A stretch of DNA of 64,000 bases from Staphylococcus haemolyticus (lineage in GTDB: Bacteria > Bacillota > Bacilli > Staphylococcales > Staphylococcaceae). Below are positions 36,002-46,462 of this stretch, one piece after another. Positions within the stretch are counted from its first letter, which is position 1; each line of letters starts with the position of its first letter. A program made the translations under genes and the position numbers. The stretch is taken from the NCBI RefSeq assembly GCF_006094395.1, contig NZ_CP035291.1, positions 2,108,001-2,172,000 on the forward strand, given 5' to 3'. A model generated the notes under the pieces. That model made no database searches, was not told where the DNA came from, and was given only the letters and a program-made list of their open reading frames with translations.

Positions 36002-36619
36002 TTAGCTATTTTTCATAATAATCGTTTCGAAATTATTTGCTACAACTTGACATTTATCTGCGATTTCTTCCATGCTTTCATAAATATCTTTTATTTTAAT
36101 TAGTGTGATTGGATCTGTTTCACTGTTGAAAATGTGTTTAATAGATTGACGTAAAATGCCATCACAATTTGTTTCAAACTCTTTAATATTAATAGAATGA
36201 ATGCGCATGTGAGATAACTTCTTCTCAACTAATAAACCAACAGCTAATTTCATTTCCGCTACTGCTTTTTGAATATTTTCTACGAATTCTGCCATGTATT
36301 CATCTGTATATTCAATTGAATACATTTCAAACATTGCTGATGTTTCTTCCATTGCGTCAAGCACGTCATCGATTGCATTGCATAAAGATAAAATGTCTTC
36401 ACGTTCAATCGGTGTGATAAATGTTTGATTTAAATCCGTAATCACTTGATGCATTAATTCGTCACCATGTGACTCATAAGTCTTGATATTGTCAGAATAA
36501 GCTTTTAAATCTAAGTGCGTATTGAAATCCATTTTCCCGAATTCAACTGCAGCACGGTCCAAATTAAATACCATTTCCTCTAATTGAACCATGAACTTAT
36601 CCTTTTTCTTAGTAAACAT
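36002..36619 (-). CDS. DUF47/PhoU-like Pit accessory protein
   Basis: 205 residues, all-helical PhoU-like (PF01865) protein with acidic metal-binding motifs such as CNAIDDVLDAMEET. These proteins accompany Pit transporters and are thought to control them (PitR-like). ATG 36619 lies 7 bp after GGAGG; an upstream start at 36655 is rejected. First gene of the pit operon. Confidence 0.9.
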   Translation of the reverse strand: MFTKKKDKFMVQLEEMVFNLDRAAVEFGKMDFNTHLDLKAYSDNIKTYESHGDELMHQVITDLNQTFITPIEREDILSLCNAIDDVLDAMEETSAMFEMYSIEYTDEYMAEFVENIQKAVAEMKLAVGLLVEKKLSHMRIHSINIKEFETNCDGILRQSIKHIFNSETDPITLIKIKDIYESMEEIADKCQVVANNFETIIMKNS

Positions 36620-36743
36620 TATAAAGCCTCCATTATAGCGATCGTTTCCAATCACATTTGTAAATTTTTATTATTGTAAGACAACTTTAGATAAAGAATA
36701 CATTTACAATAAGAACATTTCAAAAGTCTATTTTCTGACTATT

Positions 36744-36760
36744 TGTAAATTTTATGTAAA
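36744..36760 (-). promoter_or_regulatory. Tandem hexamer box upstream of the pit operon
   Basis: TTTACA-N5-TTTACA on the minus (coding) strand, an 11-bp period as in PhoP boxes of Bacillus; it also fits the WalR pattern read on the plus strand. It lies about 125 bp before the DUF47 start. Confidence 0.5.
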
Positions 36761-36850
36761 TATAATGTTTTACTGTTATTCACGTAATACTCCATTACTG
36801 AATTTGTCCCTATTTGAAAATATCACAAAATTTACATAACCACAATTACA

Positions 36851-36867
36851 TTTACAAATTCTTTACA
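36851..36867 (+). promoter_or_regulatory. Second tandem hexamer box upstream of the pit operon
   Basis: TTTACA-N5-TTTACA (spacer AATTC) in the opposite orientation to the box at 36744-36760. Further single TTTACA copies near 36705 and 36831 make this gap unusually rich in the motif. Confidence 0.45.
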
Positions 36868-36894
36868 AATACGAAATATTAGATAAACATTGGC

Positions 36895-38784
36895 TTAAAT
36901 TGAGTGATTGATAGTTCTTTTAGAGTGATTATAGGCGATAACTGCAAAAATACTATAAATGATTGTATAAATACCCATTACAACGAAAATAGGAACTTTA
37001 TTATCAAAGCCTATAACCTTCATAAAGACCACTGCCGCAAAGTAAGAATGTAGTAAGGCAATAAATAGTGGTATACTAAAATTAAATGCCACTTTAAGTT
37101 TTAACCCTTTAGCCATGTCTTTTTGAATAAAACCTAATTTACGTAATACAGAATAACTTTCTAACTCATCTTCTGTTTCATCAATTTGTTTAATGTAAAT
37201 AATACACCCTGTAGCGATTAAAAATGCAATTCCTAAAAATGATGTTACAAATAATAATATTCCAGTCAAACTTGATACTTCACTCACCACTTCACTACGC
37301 GTTTGAACATTACCATCAAGATCCTTTGTTATACTCTCAAGTTTTGGTATATCTCTGTTATGTTTTAAATCAAAAGCATATTGTGAAACGATGTATTTAT
37401 TTTTCGCATGTGCTTTCAAATAGTTATAATCTGTATCATTTAAAACTAAAGTAGGACCTCCTAAGTCAATACTCTGTTTAAAATAAATTTTATCCATCAC
37501 TTTATTCAATTTAATATTTACATGATGCTTTTTAGTTCCTATAGAAGCTGTACCATGCGGTGTATGTTTCGATAAATCATGAATTAACCCTTCAGGCATA
37601 ATTAAATGAGCCTCACCCTTCTCTATAGAAACATTAGGGAAATATTTTTCACTCGTTACAGTAATCGCGTATGGTTGCACCTGATTTTTATCAAATAAAT
37701 GATCTTTGTATAGTTGAGAATAAACAACTTGTTTAAAATCGTAATGGTAAGGAATATGATGTCGATTTAATTCAAAACCTAATTCATTAGCTACTTTCTC
37801 TTCTTTAAGTGTAACCTCATGAGGAGATTCTAATAGAATTTCATTTGTTAAAGAACCTCTACTAATCGCAGCGAAACACAGTACAGATACAGTTATTGCT
37901 GAAATGATTGCCATTACAGTTAATGAAAATGCATTTTTTCTAATTCGAAACATGAGTGATGATGTAAAAATAACATCATTTACAGAAACATTACCACCTT
38001 TAAGGTATCTAATCGTCTTTAAAATGAGAGAAATCGTACTTCGAAAGAAAAAGTAAGTTCCTAAAACAGTAAGAATTAGAATAACAAACGGTAGTATCAC
38101 ATCATCTACAATCTCGACAAAACGCGTCGATAAATAATAACCTGTTAATATCAATACAATACCTAAAACACCTAATATAACTTCACCTAATGTTAGTGTA
38201 ATATGACTATCTTCTTTACTGTCTTGAGAGGCCATTAAACTTTTAATTGAAGATTTGCTTAAATAAATAGACGCTTGAATAATGATAAGTATATAAGCAA
38301 TGACAAGTATAAATAATGTTTGCGCAATCGCTTGAAAACTAAAAGTGATTGATACAGAAGTATGTATACCTAATAATTTTAAAACAATCATTAATAGTAT
38401 TTTTGATCCTAAAATACCGATAATCATACCTAATAACGCGGTTATAATAAAAATAAATAATTGTTCAAGCATTAGCATATAAATAATACTCTTTTTACCT
38501 AAACCAATCGTTTGCAATAATCCGAATTCATAGCTACGTCGTTTAATAAACAACATATTCGTATACATAATAAATACAACAATAATGATAAATAAAAAAT
38601 AACTTCCCACTTGTGTTCCTTGTTGTATCATTGACAACGATTGATGCACATTTAAATGATGCACATACTTAATTGTTATAAAACTAAAAAACAACACGAT
38701 ACTTAATACAAGTGAAAAGATGTAAATCGCGTAATGAATTATATTCTGTTGAAAGTTCTTCCATATAATTTGACTAAAACTCAT
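36895..38784 (-). CDS. vraG: VraG ABC transporter permease
   Basis: 629-residue permease of the BceB family: ten helices, with a large extracellular loop between helices 7 and 8 (about 305-510) that in S. aureus helps detect cationic peptides. Seen: FtsX-like segments at 55-125 and near the C-terminus (YSVLRKLGFIQKDMAKGLKLKV). Overlaps vraF by 11 bp. With VraF it senses and resists cationic antimicrobial peptides and signals through GraS. Confidence 0.92.
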   Translation of the reverse strand: MSFSQIIWKNFQQNIIHYAIYIFSLVLSIVLFFSFITIKYVHHLNVHQSLSMIQQGTQVGSYFLFIIIVVFIMYTNMLFIKRRSYEFGLLQTIGLGKKSIIYMLMLEQLFIFIITALLGMIIGILGSKILLMIVLKLLGIHTSVSITFSFQAIAQTLFILVIAYILIIIQASIYLSKSSIKSLMASQDSKEDSHITLTLGEVILGVLGIVLILTGYYLSTRFVEIVDDVILPFVILILTVLGTYFFFRSTISLILKTIRYLKGGNVSVNDVIFTSSLMFRIRKNAFSLTVMAIISAITVSVLCFAAISRGSLTNEILLESPHEVTLKEEKVANELGFELNRHHIPYHYDFKQVVYSQLYKDHLFDKNQVQPYAITVTSEKYFPNVSIEKGEAHLIMPEGLIHDLSKHTPHGTASIGTKKHHVNIKLNKVMDKIYFKQSIDLGGPTLVLNDTDYNYLKAHAKNKYIVSQYAFDLKHNRDIPKLESITKDLDGNVQTRSEVVSEVSSLTGILLFVTSFLGIAFLIATGCIIYIKQIDETEDELESYSVLRKLGFIQKDMAKGLKLKVAFNFSIPLFIALLHSYFAAVVFMKVIGFDNKVPIFVVMGIYTIIYSIFAVIAYNHSKRTINHSI

Positions 38785-39535
38785 ACATCATGCCACCTAA
38801 TATACTTTGCGCACGTAGGATCTCTTTGTGAAAGACATTTTTATCATCTTCACCTTGATAAATTTCAGTAAATACCTGCCCGTCTTTTAACATAATCACA
38901 CGCTCTGAGAAGCTTGCTGCCAAAGGATCATGCGTTACCATTACTATCGTTGCGTTATAAAGTTCATTGATTTTTTGAAAACGTTGTAATAAATCGCGAG
39001 TATTTTTAGAATCAAGTGCCCCTGTTGGCTCATCCGCGAAAATAATCTTAGGATACGTAATAAATGCACGCGCTGCGGATGTTCTTTGTCGCTGTCCACC
39101 AGAAATGTCTGATGGATATTTATCACTAATTTCAAAAATATTTAAAGCCTGCGTAATACGTTGATAGCGTTCATTCATTTCTTTTTTATCTAACTTTTGA
39201 ACTGATAAAGGTAACATGATGTTTTCTTTAACTGTTAACGTATGTAATAAATTATATTCTTGAAAAATAAAACCAATATCTTTTTTTCTAATTTCAGACA
39301 ACGCTTTATTAGATAATTTCTCTAATTGTTGACCATCTAAAATAATAGAACCATGTGTTAAATAGTCAATTGAACTTAACACGTTTAATAACGTTGTCTT
39401 GCCTGATCCCGATGGCCCCATGATAGCTACAAACTCTCCCGCTTCAATTGACAGATCTATATCTTTTAAAACTTCTTGTTCAGTTTGTTTATTTCCATAA
39501 GTTTTGGCAATTTGCTTTGCCTGTAATATTGCCAC
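38774..39535 (-). CDS. vraF: VraF ABC transporter ATPase
   Basis: 253 residues from GTG 39535, the S. aureus VraF length; an ATG 24 bp upstream is weaker. Seen: Walker A GPSGSGKTT, Q-loop in FIFQEYNLLHTLTV, signature ISGGQRQRTSAARAF, Walker B KIIFADEPTGALDS. LolD/MacB-type ATPase that powers VraG. Fifth... in order after graX, graR, graS on the same strand and probably part of the GraR regulon, as in S. aureus. Confidence 0.92.
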   Translation of the reverse strand: MAILQAKQIAKTYGNKQTEQEVLKDIDLSIEAGEFVAIMGPSGSGKTTLLNVLSSIDYLTHGSIILDGQQLEKLSNKALSEIRKKDIGFIFQEYNLLHTLTVKENIMLPLSVQKLDKKEMNERYQRITQALNIFEISDKYPSDISGGQRQRTSAARAFITYPKIIFADEPTGALDSKNTRDLLQRFQKINELYNATIVMVTHDPLAASFSERVIMLKDGQVFTEIYQGEDDKNVFHKEILRAQSILGGMMYEF

Positions 39536-39672
39536 GGTTTTGTTCACCTCGCCATTCATTTTATCTACATGTGCGTTTACTATAGAAATATCGCACTACT
39601 TTAATCAGTTTAATTATAAAAGTTATCGCTTTTGATGAAATGAAGATGGAGTAACAAATCTAAGTTTTAAGG

Positions 39673-40707
39673 TTACATTGTTGTCACTTGGGTCATACGG
39701 GCCATCAATTCATTCTGTTTTGGAAAAGTTAATACAAAAGTAGTCCCTTGTCCTACTGTAGATTCTACTCGAACATTAATACCTAATTGATCTTTTACAC
39801 TGTTAACCAGATATAGCCCTATTCCTGAAGAAGTTGTTTCATTACGATTCGCAGTCGAAGTGAAACCACGCTCAAATATACGTGGTAAATCTTTGTGACT
39901 GATACCTCTACCAAAATCTTTAATTTCCAATGTTACATGACCATCATTTGTATAAGAACGAATAATAATATCTTGTCCTTGAGAATATTTTAATGAGTTA
40001 GATAAAATTTGGCGAATCATCATGCGACACCATTTCACATCCGTGTATACATCTAAGTTTGTTTCTAAATCCAAATCATAGCCTATACCTTTGGCTTGGC
40101 TAATGTGACGTGTTAATTGGACCTCATCAATCACAAGACGCTTCAGTGATGTCTCTTCAAAATACATGTCTCTATTTTTAGACTCTAAACGCGTTAAATA
40201 AAGTTGCTTATCTAACAACTCATTAATACGTGCCCATTCATACAATAATGACTTTTTACGTTTCCCCTCTTCTTCTTGATCGATTAACAACTTCATCGCT
40301 GTCACAGGTGTTTTAATATCATGAACAAATTCTGTTAGAGATTGTTCTGTCGATTGTATGTGTAATTGTTGTTCAACAACACGTTCCTTTTGACTCGTTA
40401 ATTTGCGATAAAGATAATTAACAACTTCCTTTTGAAACGGATCTTCTGCTAAATCTTTATGCTTAATTTCTTCAATTTCTTTATTATTATATAAATGTTG
40501 ATATAGCTTTACTTCTTTTAAAAAAGTAAAAATTAAAAACATCGCTGTAAGACCGAGATTTAACGTTACTATAAATCCTATACTCTCGATGGAAATATCA
40601 TAATCAATGTAAGCCATACCTAATAAAATCAGATGTAGAAACACAATCCAAAAAATCCAGTTACTTCGCGTTTTGAGGAATAACCAAAACCATTTCAAGT
40701 TACTCAT
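39673..40707 (-). CDS. graS: GraS sensor histidine kinase
   Basis: 344 residues. Intramembrane-sensing kinase: two helices (about 16-34 and 43-63) joined by a very short acidic external loop (DYDISIES), then the dimerisation helix with phospho-His129 in EFVHDIKTP and an ATPase domain with N, G1 (KDFGRGIS) and G2 (SSGIGLYLV) boxes. It responds to cationic peptides together with GraX and VraFG. Overlaps graR by 8 bp. Confidence 0.94.
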   Translation of the reverse strand: MSNLKWFWLFLKTRSNWIFWIVFLHLILLGMAYIDYDISIESIGFIVTLNLGLTAMFLIFTFLKEVKLYQHLYNNKEIEEIKHKDLAEDPFQKEVVNYLYRKLTSQKERVVEQQLHIQSTEQSLTEFVHDIKTPVTAMKLLIDQEEEGKRKKSLLYEWARINELLDKQLYLTRLESKNRDMYFEETSLKRLVIDEVQLTRHISQAKGIGYDLDLETNLDVYTDVKWCRMMIRQILSNSLKYSQGQDIIIRSYTNDGHVTLEIKDFGRGISHKDLPRIFERGFTSTANRNETTSSGIGLYLVNSVKDQLGINVRVESTVGQGTTFVLTFPKQNELMARMTQVTTM

Positions 40708-41374
40708 GTGCCATGTAACCTTTACCTACTTTAGTTTCGATCTGTGTATCCATACCGATATCAGACAATTTTTTACGCAAACGGTTAACGTTAACAGTTA
40801 ACGTATTATCACTTACAAACGCTTCATCATCCCATAGCGCAGTAATTAAGGTATCTCTAGTAACAATTTGATTTTGCTTTTGAATTAACATTTCTAAAAT
40901 AATCATTTCAGTCTTCGATAAATAGATAACTGAATCACCTTTTTGAATACTATCTTTTGATAAATCCACAAGTGCATCTTGCCAATTCAATGTTCTCTTT
41001 TCTTCTGCTCCAAATTCATAAACACGTCGATAAATAGCTTGCAATTTAGCTATTAAGACGTTTGTATGGAATGGTTTTTGCATATAATCATCGGCTCCCA
41101 ATTCCATGCTCATGACTTGGTCCATTGGATTATCACGTGATGATAAGAATAAGATGGGAACATTAGATACTTGCCTAATCTTTCTACACCAATAAAATCC
41201 ATCGTATTTAGGTAATTGAACATCCATAATAACAATTTCAGGATTTGTTTCTTCATAAATATCCATTACTGCACTAAAATCATCTATACCTGTCACAAAG
41301 AAATCCCAATGTTCTAATTCTTTTTTCAGTTCTTGGAAGAGTGTTTGATCATCTTCTACTAATAATACTTGCAT
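40700..41374 (-). CDS. graR: GraR response regulator
   Basis: 224 residues from ATG 41374 (AGGTGAT upstream; the GTG just before is a second option). Receiver domain with phospho-acceptor Asp51 in [13 protein letters not shown] and conserved Lys in YMQKPFH; OmpR-type winged helix at about 130-224 with [11 protein letters not shown]. In S. aureus it activates dltABCD, mprF and vraFG, raising positive surface charge. Confidence 0.95.
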   Translation of the reverse strand: MQVLLVEDDQTLFQELKKELEHWDFFVTGIDDFSAVMDIYEETNPEIVIMDVQLPKYDGFYWCRKIRQVSNVPILFLSSRDNPMDQVMSMELGADDYMQKPFHTNVLIAKLQAIYRRVYEFGAEEKRTLNWQDALVDLSKDSIQKGDSVIYLSKTEMIILEMLIQKQNQIVTRDTLITALWDDEAFVSDNTLTVNVNRLRKKLSDIGMDTQIETKVGKGYMAHE

Positions 41375-41388
41375 CACTTTATCACCTA

Positions 41389-42312
41389 TTATTTTGTATA
41401 TTTCATTTTTTCCCCTGATTGAACCCGTCCGTTAAAATGTTTAATTCGGCAATCAATTTCAAACCCTCGCATAATCAAACCTTGTAATGGTGCTTGAACG
41501 AAGTAGTAAATTGGCCATAGTAATTTCGGAATATAATCATATAAATGAACAATGACTAATCTTGTACCTTTAATTTGCCTAAATTCTAATTTACCTTGTT
41601 TCTTTTGATTAGATTTTATCATTGAACCTGAAATCAAGTGTAATGTTATAAGTCCCGAGTCGTCTTCAACTTTTTCCATAATTAATAATGGTTTAGACTT
41701 TTTTCGTGCATAAACAATGTATCTATCATTATCTTGATATGTGTGCATGAATGTACCACGTGTATCATTAAGCCATTTCATAAAGTAGTCTACTAGATAG
41801 GATAATGTCCATTTCCTAGGTAATATCATTCGCATCGCTGTTCTTATATCATCATATTTAGACATCTGTAATTCAGCATTTATATGTGGTCGTTTAATTT
41901 GTGTGTTTGTCTTTTCCACAGGAACGCCGTAATTCTCTAGCCTTTGTACTGTCTCAATATCAAATCGACTACCACTTATATATACTATTTTAGACACACC
42001 TTGTTGAGCTGCTGCTCTGGCAAAGTTATCTGCGGCAATCAAATTTAAATCTCGTGCCGTTGCTTGGGTTAATTTTGCTGAATTCTTATTAGGATCTAAA
42101 TAAAAAACAGCAATATCCATACCTTCCATAGCTTTTACAACATCAGTATAATTATAAATATCTCTTTTCAACCAAATAATTCGATCATTATCTTCTTTTT
42201 TAGTATTTGGATACTTTGATAGGGCATATATGTTTGCATCTTTTTCAATAACACTACTTATATACTTACCAATATAACCACTACCACCTGCTAATAGTAC
42301 ATTCGGTTTCAT
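41389..42312 (-). CDS. graX: GraX, NAD(P)-binding auxiliary of GraRS
   Basis: 307 residues. Rossmann start LLAGGSGYIGKYIS (about 6-19) as in nucleoside-diphosphate-sugar epimerases, followed by a C-terminal region ending YIPKLLWPIYYFVQAPLQGLIMRGFE. In S. aureus GraX is required for GraRS signalling and interacts with GraR and GraS; enzymatic activity is unproven. Located 15 bp upstream of graR in the same operon. Confidence 0.9.
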   Translation of the reverse strand: MKPNVLLAGGSGYIGKYISSVIEKDANIYALSKYPNTKKEDNDRIIWLKRDIYNYTDVVKAMEGMDIAVFYLDPNKNSAKLTQATARDLNLIAADNFARAAAQQGVSKIVYISGSRFDIETVQRLENYGVPVEKTNTQIKRPHINAELQMSKYDDIRTAMRMILPRKWTLSYLVDYFMKWLNDTRGTFMHTYQDNDRYIVYARKKSKPLLIMEKVEDDSGLITLHLISGSMIKSNQKKQGKLEFRQIKGTRLVIVHLYDYIPKLLWPIYYFVQAPLQGLIMRGFEIDCRIKHFNGRVQSGEKMKYTK

Positions 42313-42422
42313 ATTTAAGATTACCCCTTTAGTTTAAAAGTTTTTTATTTTATGTATATCTATGATTTATTGCTATAATACCATGTAAGACACAATAGTT
42401 TATTAATTTGGGAGGAAGCCTT

Positions 42423-42929
42423 ATGGCTCATATTATTCGTGAAATTAGTATAAAAGACGTTGAAGACTTTATTAAATTATTAAGCAAAATTTATGATGAA
42501 TCTGAATATACATTATATAACCCGGGTGAATATACGCCCAGCATCTCAAGTGTTAGCGATCGTTTAGAACGCATTATCACTTCTCCAAGAAATACTGTTT
42601 ATGTTGCAGAGCAAGATGATCAACTGGTTGGTTATGCATTCATTACGACTGAAGATTTTGAGCGTAAACGTCACGAAGCAGTTATCACAATTGGTGTTAG
42701 ACAACTATATCAGAAACATGGCATAGGTATGGCATTAGTAAATGCGACTGAAGCTTGGTCAATCAACCATGACATTAGACGTATCGAAGCTTCCGTTGTC
42801 CCTGAAAACGCGCGCGCAGTTGAACTCTTTAAAGCTGCTGGATTTAATATTGAGGGCGAATTAAAGGATAAGCTTTACATTAATGGTCAATACTTCAATA
42901 AATATGTCATGGCCAAACTGCTTATTTAA
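42423..42929 (+). CDS. GNAT acetyltransferase
   Basis: 168 residues from ATG 42423 (GGGAGG 7 bp upstream). GNAT core with ITIGVRQLYQKHGIGMALVNATEAWS (acetyl-CoA loop QKHGIG) and PENARAVELFKAAGFNIEGELKD, like RimI/PhnO-type enzymes. Substrate unknown. Divergent from graX. Confidence 0.85.
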   Translation: MAHIIREISIKDVEDFIKLLSKIYDESEYTLYNPGEYTPSISSVSDRLERIITSPRNTVYVAEQDDQLVGYAFITTEDFERKRHEAVITIGVRQLYQKHGIGMALVNATEAWSINHDIRRIEASVVPENARAVELFKAAGFNIEGELKDKLYINGQYFNKYVMAKLLI

Positions 42930-43062
42930 TATTCAAATTTACTATCATTATATTATACTCTAGTCTCAATAATATTAAACAACATTACTAAAATGTTAGA
43001 TTAAATAATAATACACCTGTTGTATTTAAATAGCACTATCATAAAATATTGGAAATTAAAAA

Positions 43063-43104
43063 AGGCTTACTTCCTTAATGATTTAACATATAGGAAATAA
43101 GCCT
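43063..43104. terminator. Bidirectional terminator
   Basis: AGGCTTA plus TTCCT (from 43063) pairs with AGGAA plus TAAGCCT (to 43104); A and T runs flank it. Between the convergent GNAT and esterase genes. Confidence 0.75.
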
Positions 43105-43165
43105 TTTATTCTTAGCTATAGTGTTGTAACTAATAAAGTTTGATAATTGTATCATTTCATCGTGG

Positions 43166-44212
43166 TTAGTAAGGTGATAATGAGAAACTTTTATCCGAAC
43201 TCGTAGAACCATCAAATGGAGATTGCTGATTTTGTTCTACACCAGATGATGATGTATTTCTACTTAAGAATGCGAGTACACGTTTCATATTCTCTTTAGA
43301 TTCTGGCTTCTCTAAATGAAATTGATATTGATGATGTAAATGATGTGAACCATCATAGAATAATGTACTAACAGGAATGTCCTCTTCCTTCAACTTACGG
43401 TAAAATTCAATATTTTGACTGTAGAAAGGATCAGCATCACCTACTGATAGATACGTTGAAGGATAATCTTTAGTCACTTGATTAATTGTTGACATTTGAG
43501 AAATATTTTTAAATTCTGATTCCCATTTTGTTGCACCAGTATAACTATGCATAAACATTTGAATTCTTGGGAATTCCGTTTCTCTAACTGTCTTCATATC
43601 ATAAAAACCACCGAAAAAGATAGCGCCTTTTATTTGTGATGGTGTAAAACGCTGTTCAAATCCCATTTCACTTCGTAGTGAACTATTTGTTTGCATAGCA
43701 ACATATTGACTTGTAAGTTGTGCACCGGCAGAGTCACCGCCTATAACAACTTGATCTAAATCAATTGGGAAGCGGTCTTTATTATGCTTAATAAACTGAA
43801 TTGCATCATCAAATTGAATGAGTGGTGTAGGATATTTATAATTAGGTGCTAAAGCATAGTTAACATTGACTACTACATAGCCTTGTTCCACAATTTGCGA
43901 TAGCAATGGATTTTTATATTGTTTATCACCTGCAACATAACCCCCTCCATGCATCCAGAAGATAACTGGCAATTTAGTATCCTTGTCTACATCGTCAGGC
44001 ATCATAATATCAAGTTGGCTTCCAGGAAGATGATTATTATAGGTAATATTTTGAAATAATTTGACGTTAGGATTATTAATTTGAACTTTTTCACGTTGTT
44101 GTTTTTTCTTCTCACTCTCTTGTTGATGGTGGTATAGCCCCCAAGCAACTACAACACTCACAATCACAATAATGACACCTGTGATAATCGTCCATTTTTT
44201 CTGAGTATTCAT
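43166..44212 (-). CDS. Membrane-anchored alpha/beta hydrolase (esterase/lipase)
   Basis: 348 residues. N-terminal membrane helix (about 8-26), then a hormone-sensitive-lipase-type fold: oxyanion HGGGY (88-92), nucleophile Ser161 in GDSAGAQ, acid in SVGDADPF and histidine in GSHHLHHQYQF. The last 25 residues are Ser/Gln-rich. It likely hydrolyses short-chain esters at the outer membrane face. The S. aureus gene at this position is annotated as a lipase/esterase. Confidence 0.87.
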   Translation of the reverse strand: MNTQKKWTIITGVIIVIVSVVVAWGLYHHQQESEKKKQQREKVQINNPNVKLFQNITYNNHLPGSQLDIMMPDDVDKDTKLPVIFWMHGGGYVAGDKQYKNPLLSQIVEQGYVVVNVNYALAPNYKYPTPLIQFDDAIQFIKHNKDRFPIDLDQVVIGGDSAGAQLTSQYVAMQTNSSLRSEMGFEQRFTPSQIKGAIFFGGFYDMKTVRETEFPRIQMFMHSYTGATKWESEFKNISQMSTINQVTKDYPSTYLSVGDADPFYSQNIEFYRKLKEEDIPVSTLFYDGSHHLHHQYQFHLEKPESKENMKRVLAFLSRNTSSSGVEQNQQSPFDGSTSSDKSFSLSPY

Positions 44213-44264
44213 TCCCTACGTTCCTTTCAATTGATTATAGAAAGTTTGCTTATTCATTTAATAG

Positions 44265-44299
44265 AAAAAGCAACCCGTATAATCATACGAATTGCTTTT
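44265..44299 (-). terminator. Terminator after the YkvI-type gene
   Basis: AAAAAGCAA (44265-44273) and TTGCTTTT pairing with inner CGTAT/ATACG; five Ts on the minus strand. Confidence 0.7.
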
Positions 44300-44346
44300 A
44301 AGATTAAAACATTCACTTTCAATTGTAAAGTATTGCTATTTTAAAT

Positions 44347-45414
44347 CTATGCTATATGATCTTTGTTATCACTCTTACGTACATAGTATTTAATTAATAC
44401 TGCAACTACGATAAACAGACCAACAACACCCATAATGTTATATAAGAAATTAATTAAGTCTGCAAAACCTACAAAGCTTAAAATAAATGCAGCAATCATC
44501 ATAATAATGATAAAGATGTGATATTTTTTACTATATGGTTCTATAAAACGTGCTGCGAATGAATAGCATAGTCCTAAGATTGTATTGTACATAACTGTTA
44601 ACATGATGACAGTTAGAACAAGACCAATCCATGGATGAATAGCATTAGCTAATGTTAATGTTGGAATTTCAACATCTTTAATTTTAGGATATTCAGATTG
44701 TAGTGCAAAGTTAATTAAAGCCAGTAAGATAGTGTAAATCACACCGCCAAACGTTGCACCTCCACCTGAAATTTTACGTTTAGAAGCGTCGCCTCCAATT
44801 GCAACGACTGTACTAAAGCCCACTGCAAAAGCTAGACCACCGTACATTAATCCTCTAACTATACCCCAAAATACACTTGTTTTATCAACAGTACTGTTAA
44901 CTTCATTTAAAGGAACGCTACCTGCGAATAAGTAGTAAACGGCAATAAGTATTACCATAATTATTAAGAATGGTGTGACGATACCAAGTGCGCTCACGAT
45001 TTTGTTAAAGTCTAATAATAATGTTAAATAAATGACAATAGTCATAATTAAGGCACCTAACCACGTAGGTATGCCAAAACTCTCTTGGAATGTTGAACCA
45101 GACCCTGCAATCATAGTGACTGCTATACCAAATAAGAAGAATACTAATATATAATCGAAGATTTTACTAAACTTTTCTCCGAATAAATATTTTAATGTAG
45201 ACTCATGATTCGTAGCTTCAAATGCTGTACCTATTTTAGCAACTTGTCTACCTATAAAACCAAGAATCAAACCTGAAATAAGTACACCAATATAAGACCA
45301 TAAACCATATGGTGTAAAGAATTGCATAACTTCTTGTCCAGTTGAGAATCCGGCACCTACTACAATGCCGACATAGGCGAAACCAATTTTTACAGCTTCT
45401 TTATTTAATCCCAT
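44347..45414 (-). CDS. YkvI-family membrane transporter
   Basis: 355 residues, about ten helices with an APC/NSS-like start: AYVGIVVGAGFSTGQEVMQFF in helix 1. Members of the YkvI group have unknown substrates, possibly amino acids. ATG 45414 is preceded by AGGAGG at an unusually long 12 bp; an upstream start at 45468 would put that site inside the gene and is rejected. Confidence 0.78.
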   Translation of the reverse strand: MGLNKEAVKIGFAYVGIVVGAGFSTGQEVMQFFTPYGLWSYIGVLISGLILGFIGRQVAKIGTAFEATNHESTLKYLFGEKFSKIFDYILVFFLFGIAVTMIAGSGSTFQESFGIPTWLGALIMTIVIYLTLLLDFNKIVSALGIVTPFLIIMVILIAVYYLFAGSVPLNEVNSTVDKTSVFWGIVRGLMYGGLAFAVGFSTVVAIGGDASKRKISGGGATFGGVIYTILLALINFALQSEYPKIKDVEIPTLTLANAIHPWIGLVLTVIMLTVMYNTILGLCYSFAARFIEPYSKKYHIFIIIMMIAAFILSFVGFADLINFLYNIMGVVGLFIVVAVLIKYYVRKSDNKDHIA

Positions 45415-45817
45415 GCGAAAATATAACCTCCTTAAATTTGACACATTGTGCATTATAACGCACTTCAAATAATATGCAACAGTGCATAAAGGTTACGAAC
45501 CGGCGTTTATCGGCTATAAACACTATGCTATATACGCTTGTTAAGGATTTAAAATTCTTTAAAAATTATTATAATTATCTTATTTTTCATAAATAAGTAA
45601 CTAGTAAATCATATTTAATTCTATATATGACATATATCACATCTAAATTTTTAAACAAATAATAGTAATAAACATTATAGTAAAATTTAATCGGAACTTT
45701 TTGAATGATATAAAACAAAAAAACCAGTAAATGTATCTATTAAACACATTTACTGGTAATATATCTAAACGCTAGAAAGTAATTAGTTAATCAATGAGAC
45801 AATCATTTACATGCTTA
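45415..45817. other. Gene-free stretch upstream of the YkvI-type gene
   Basis: About 400 bp. Contains the promoter side of the YkvI-type gene, with a GTTTAT/ATAAAC hairpin near 45510-45526, an AT-rich middle without a supported ORF, and the terminator at 45723-45757. Confidence 0.5.
45723..45757 (-). terminator. Terminator of the gene at 45818
   Basis: ACCAGTAAATG (45723-45733) and CATTTACTGGT (45747-45757), perfect; seven Ts on the minus strand. Confidence 0.85.
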
Positions 45818-46318
45818 TTAATTAGAATTTCCATATTGTTGTAGTTCGTTAATATCAACGACAACATTATCCATGCGCTTAGCTGTTTCTTTAAGTGCAT
45901 TTCTTGCAACATGATTACTCGGATCTAATTTCAAAATTTGTTTAGCAACTTTGAAAGCTTCCGAATCTGTAATAACAGGTTCGGGAATGGCATGTAATAA
46001 CAACATTTGTAATAGACTCTTAATTTCTTTACCATTCGTCAATTGAATGGACGCTTGCGCATGGTAATAAGCAGAATCTAATGCCCCTTCTATCTCACTT
46101 AGAGGATAGACAAGTAATAGAAATGCTAAATCATGCAATTCAGACGTTTCTTCAAATTTAATCATATCTAAAATACAAGTATAAAACATCATGCTTTCAT
46201 TTTCATGTGCACATGAAATGTAGGCTTCTTCAAAATCTAGAAAGTCTGCTTTGGCCATTAGTTGTCTAACTTGTTCAAATTCTCCACTTAAAACGTATTC
46301 CTTGATGCTGTTTTGCAT
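45818..46318 (-). CDS. Conserved cytosolic helical protein, unknown
   Basis: 166 residues, predicted all-helical and acidic, with TPR-like spacing (AFKVAKQILKLDPSNHVARNALKETAKR near the end). No family recognised. ATG 46318 follows AGGTGG by 8 bp; the GTG at 46330 is less likely. Monocistronic with its own terminator. Confidence 0.65.
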   Translation of the reverse strand: MQNSIKEYVLSGEFEQVRQLMAKADFLDFEEAYISCAHENESMMFYTCILDMIKFEETSELHDLAFLLLVYPLSEIEGALDSAYYHAQASIQLTNGKEIKSLLQMLLLHAIPEPVITDSEAFKVAKQILKLDPSNHVARNALKETAKRMDNVVVDINELQQYGNSN

Positions 46319-46462
46319 GACCTTGCCCACCTACTCTTTCACTTTACTATAATAATCTATTTTATCACAATCATTTGTCATTTTCATTTTATAAATTACT
46401 TATTTATAAAATTTATTTTGCGCATTTATTTGATTATTATATTTACGCACATTATTTAAACA

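Noticed and set aside
36656-36894. CodY-like match near 36730
   Set aside because: Three mismatches from the 15-bp consensus; weaker than the tandem TTTACA boxes and likely chance in AT-rich DNA.
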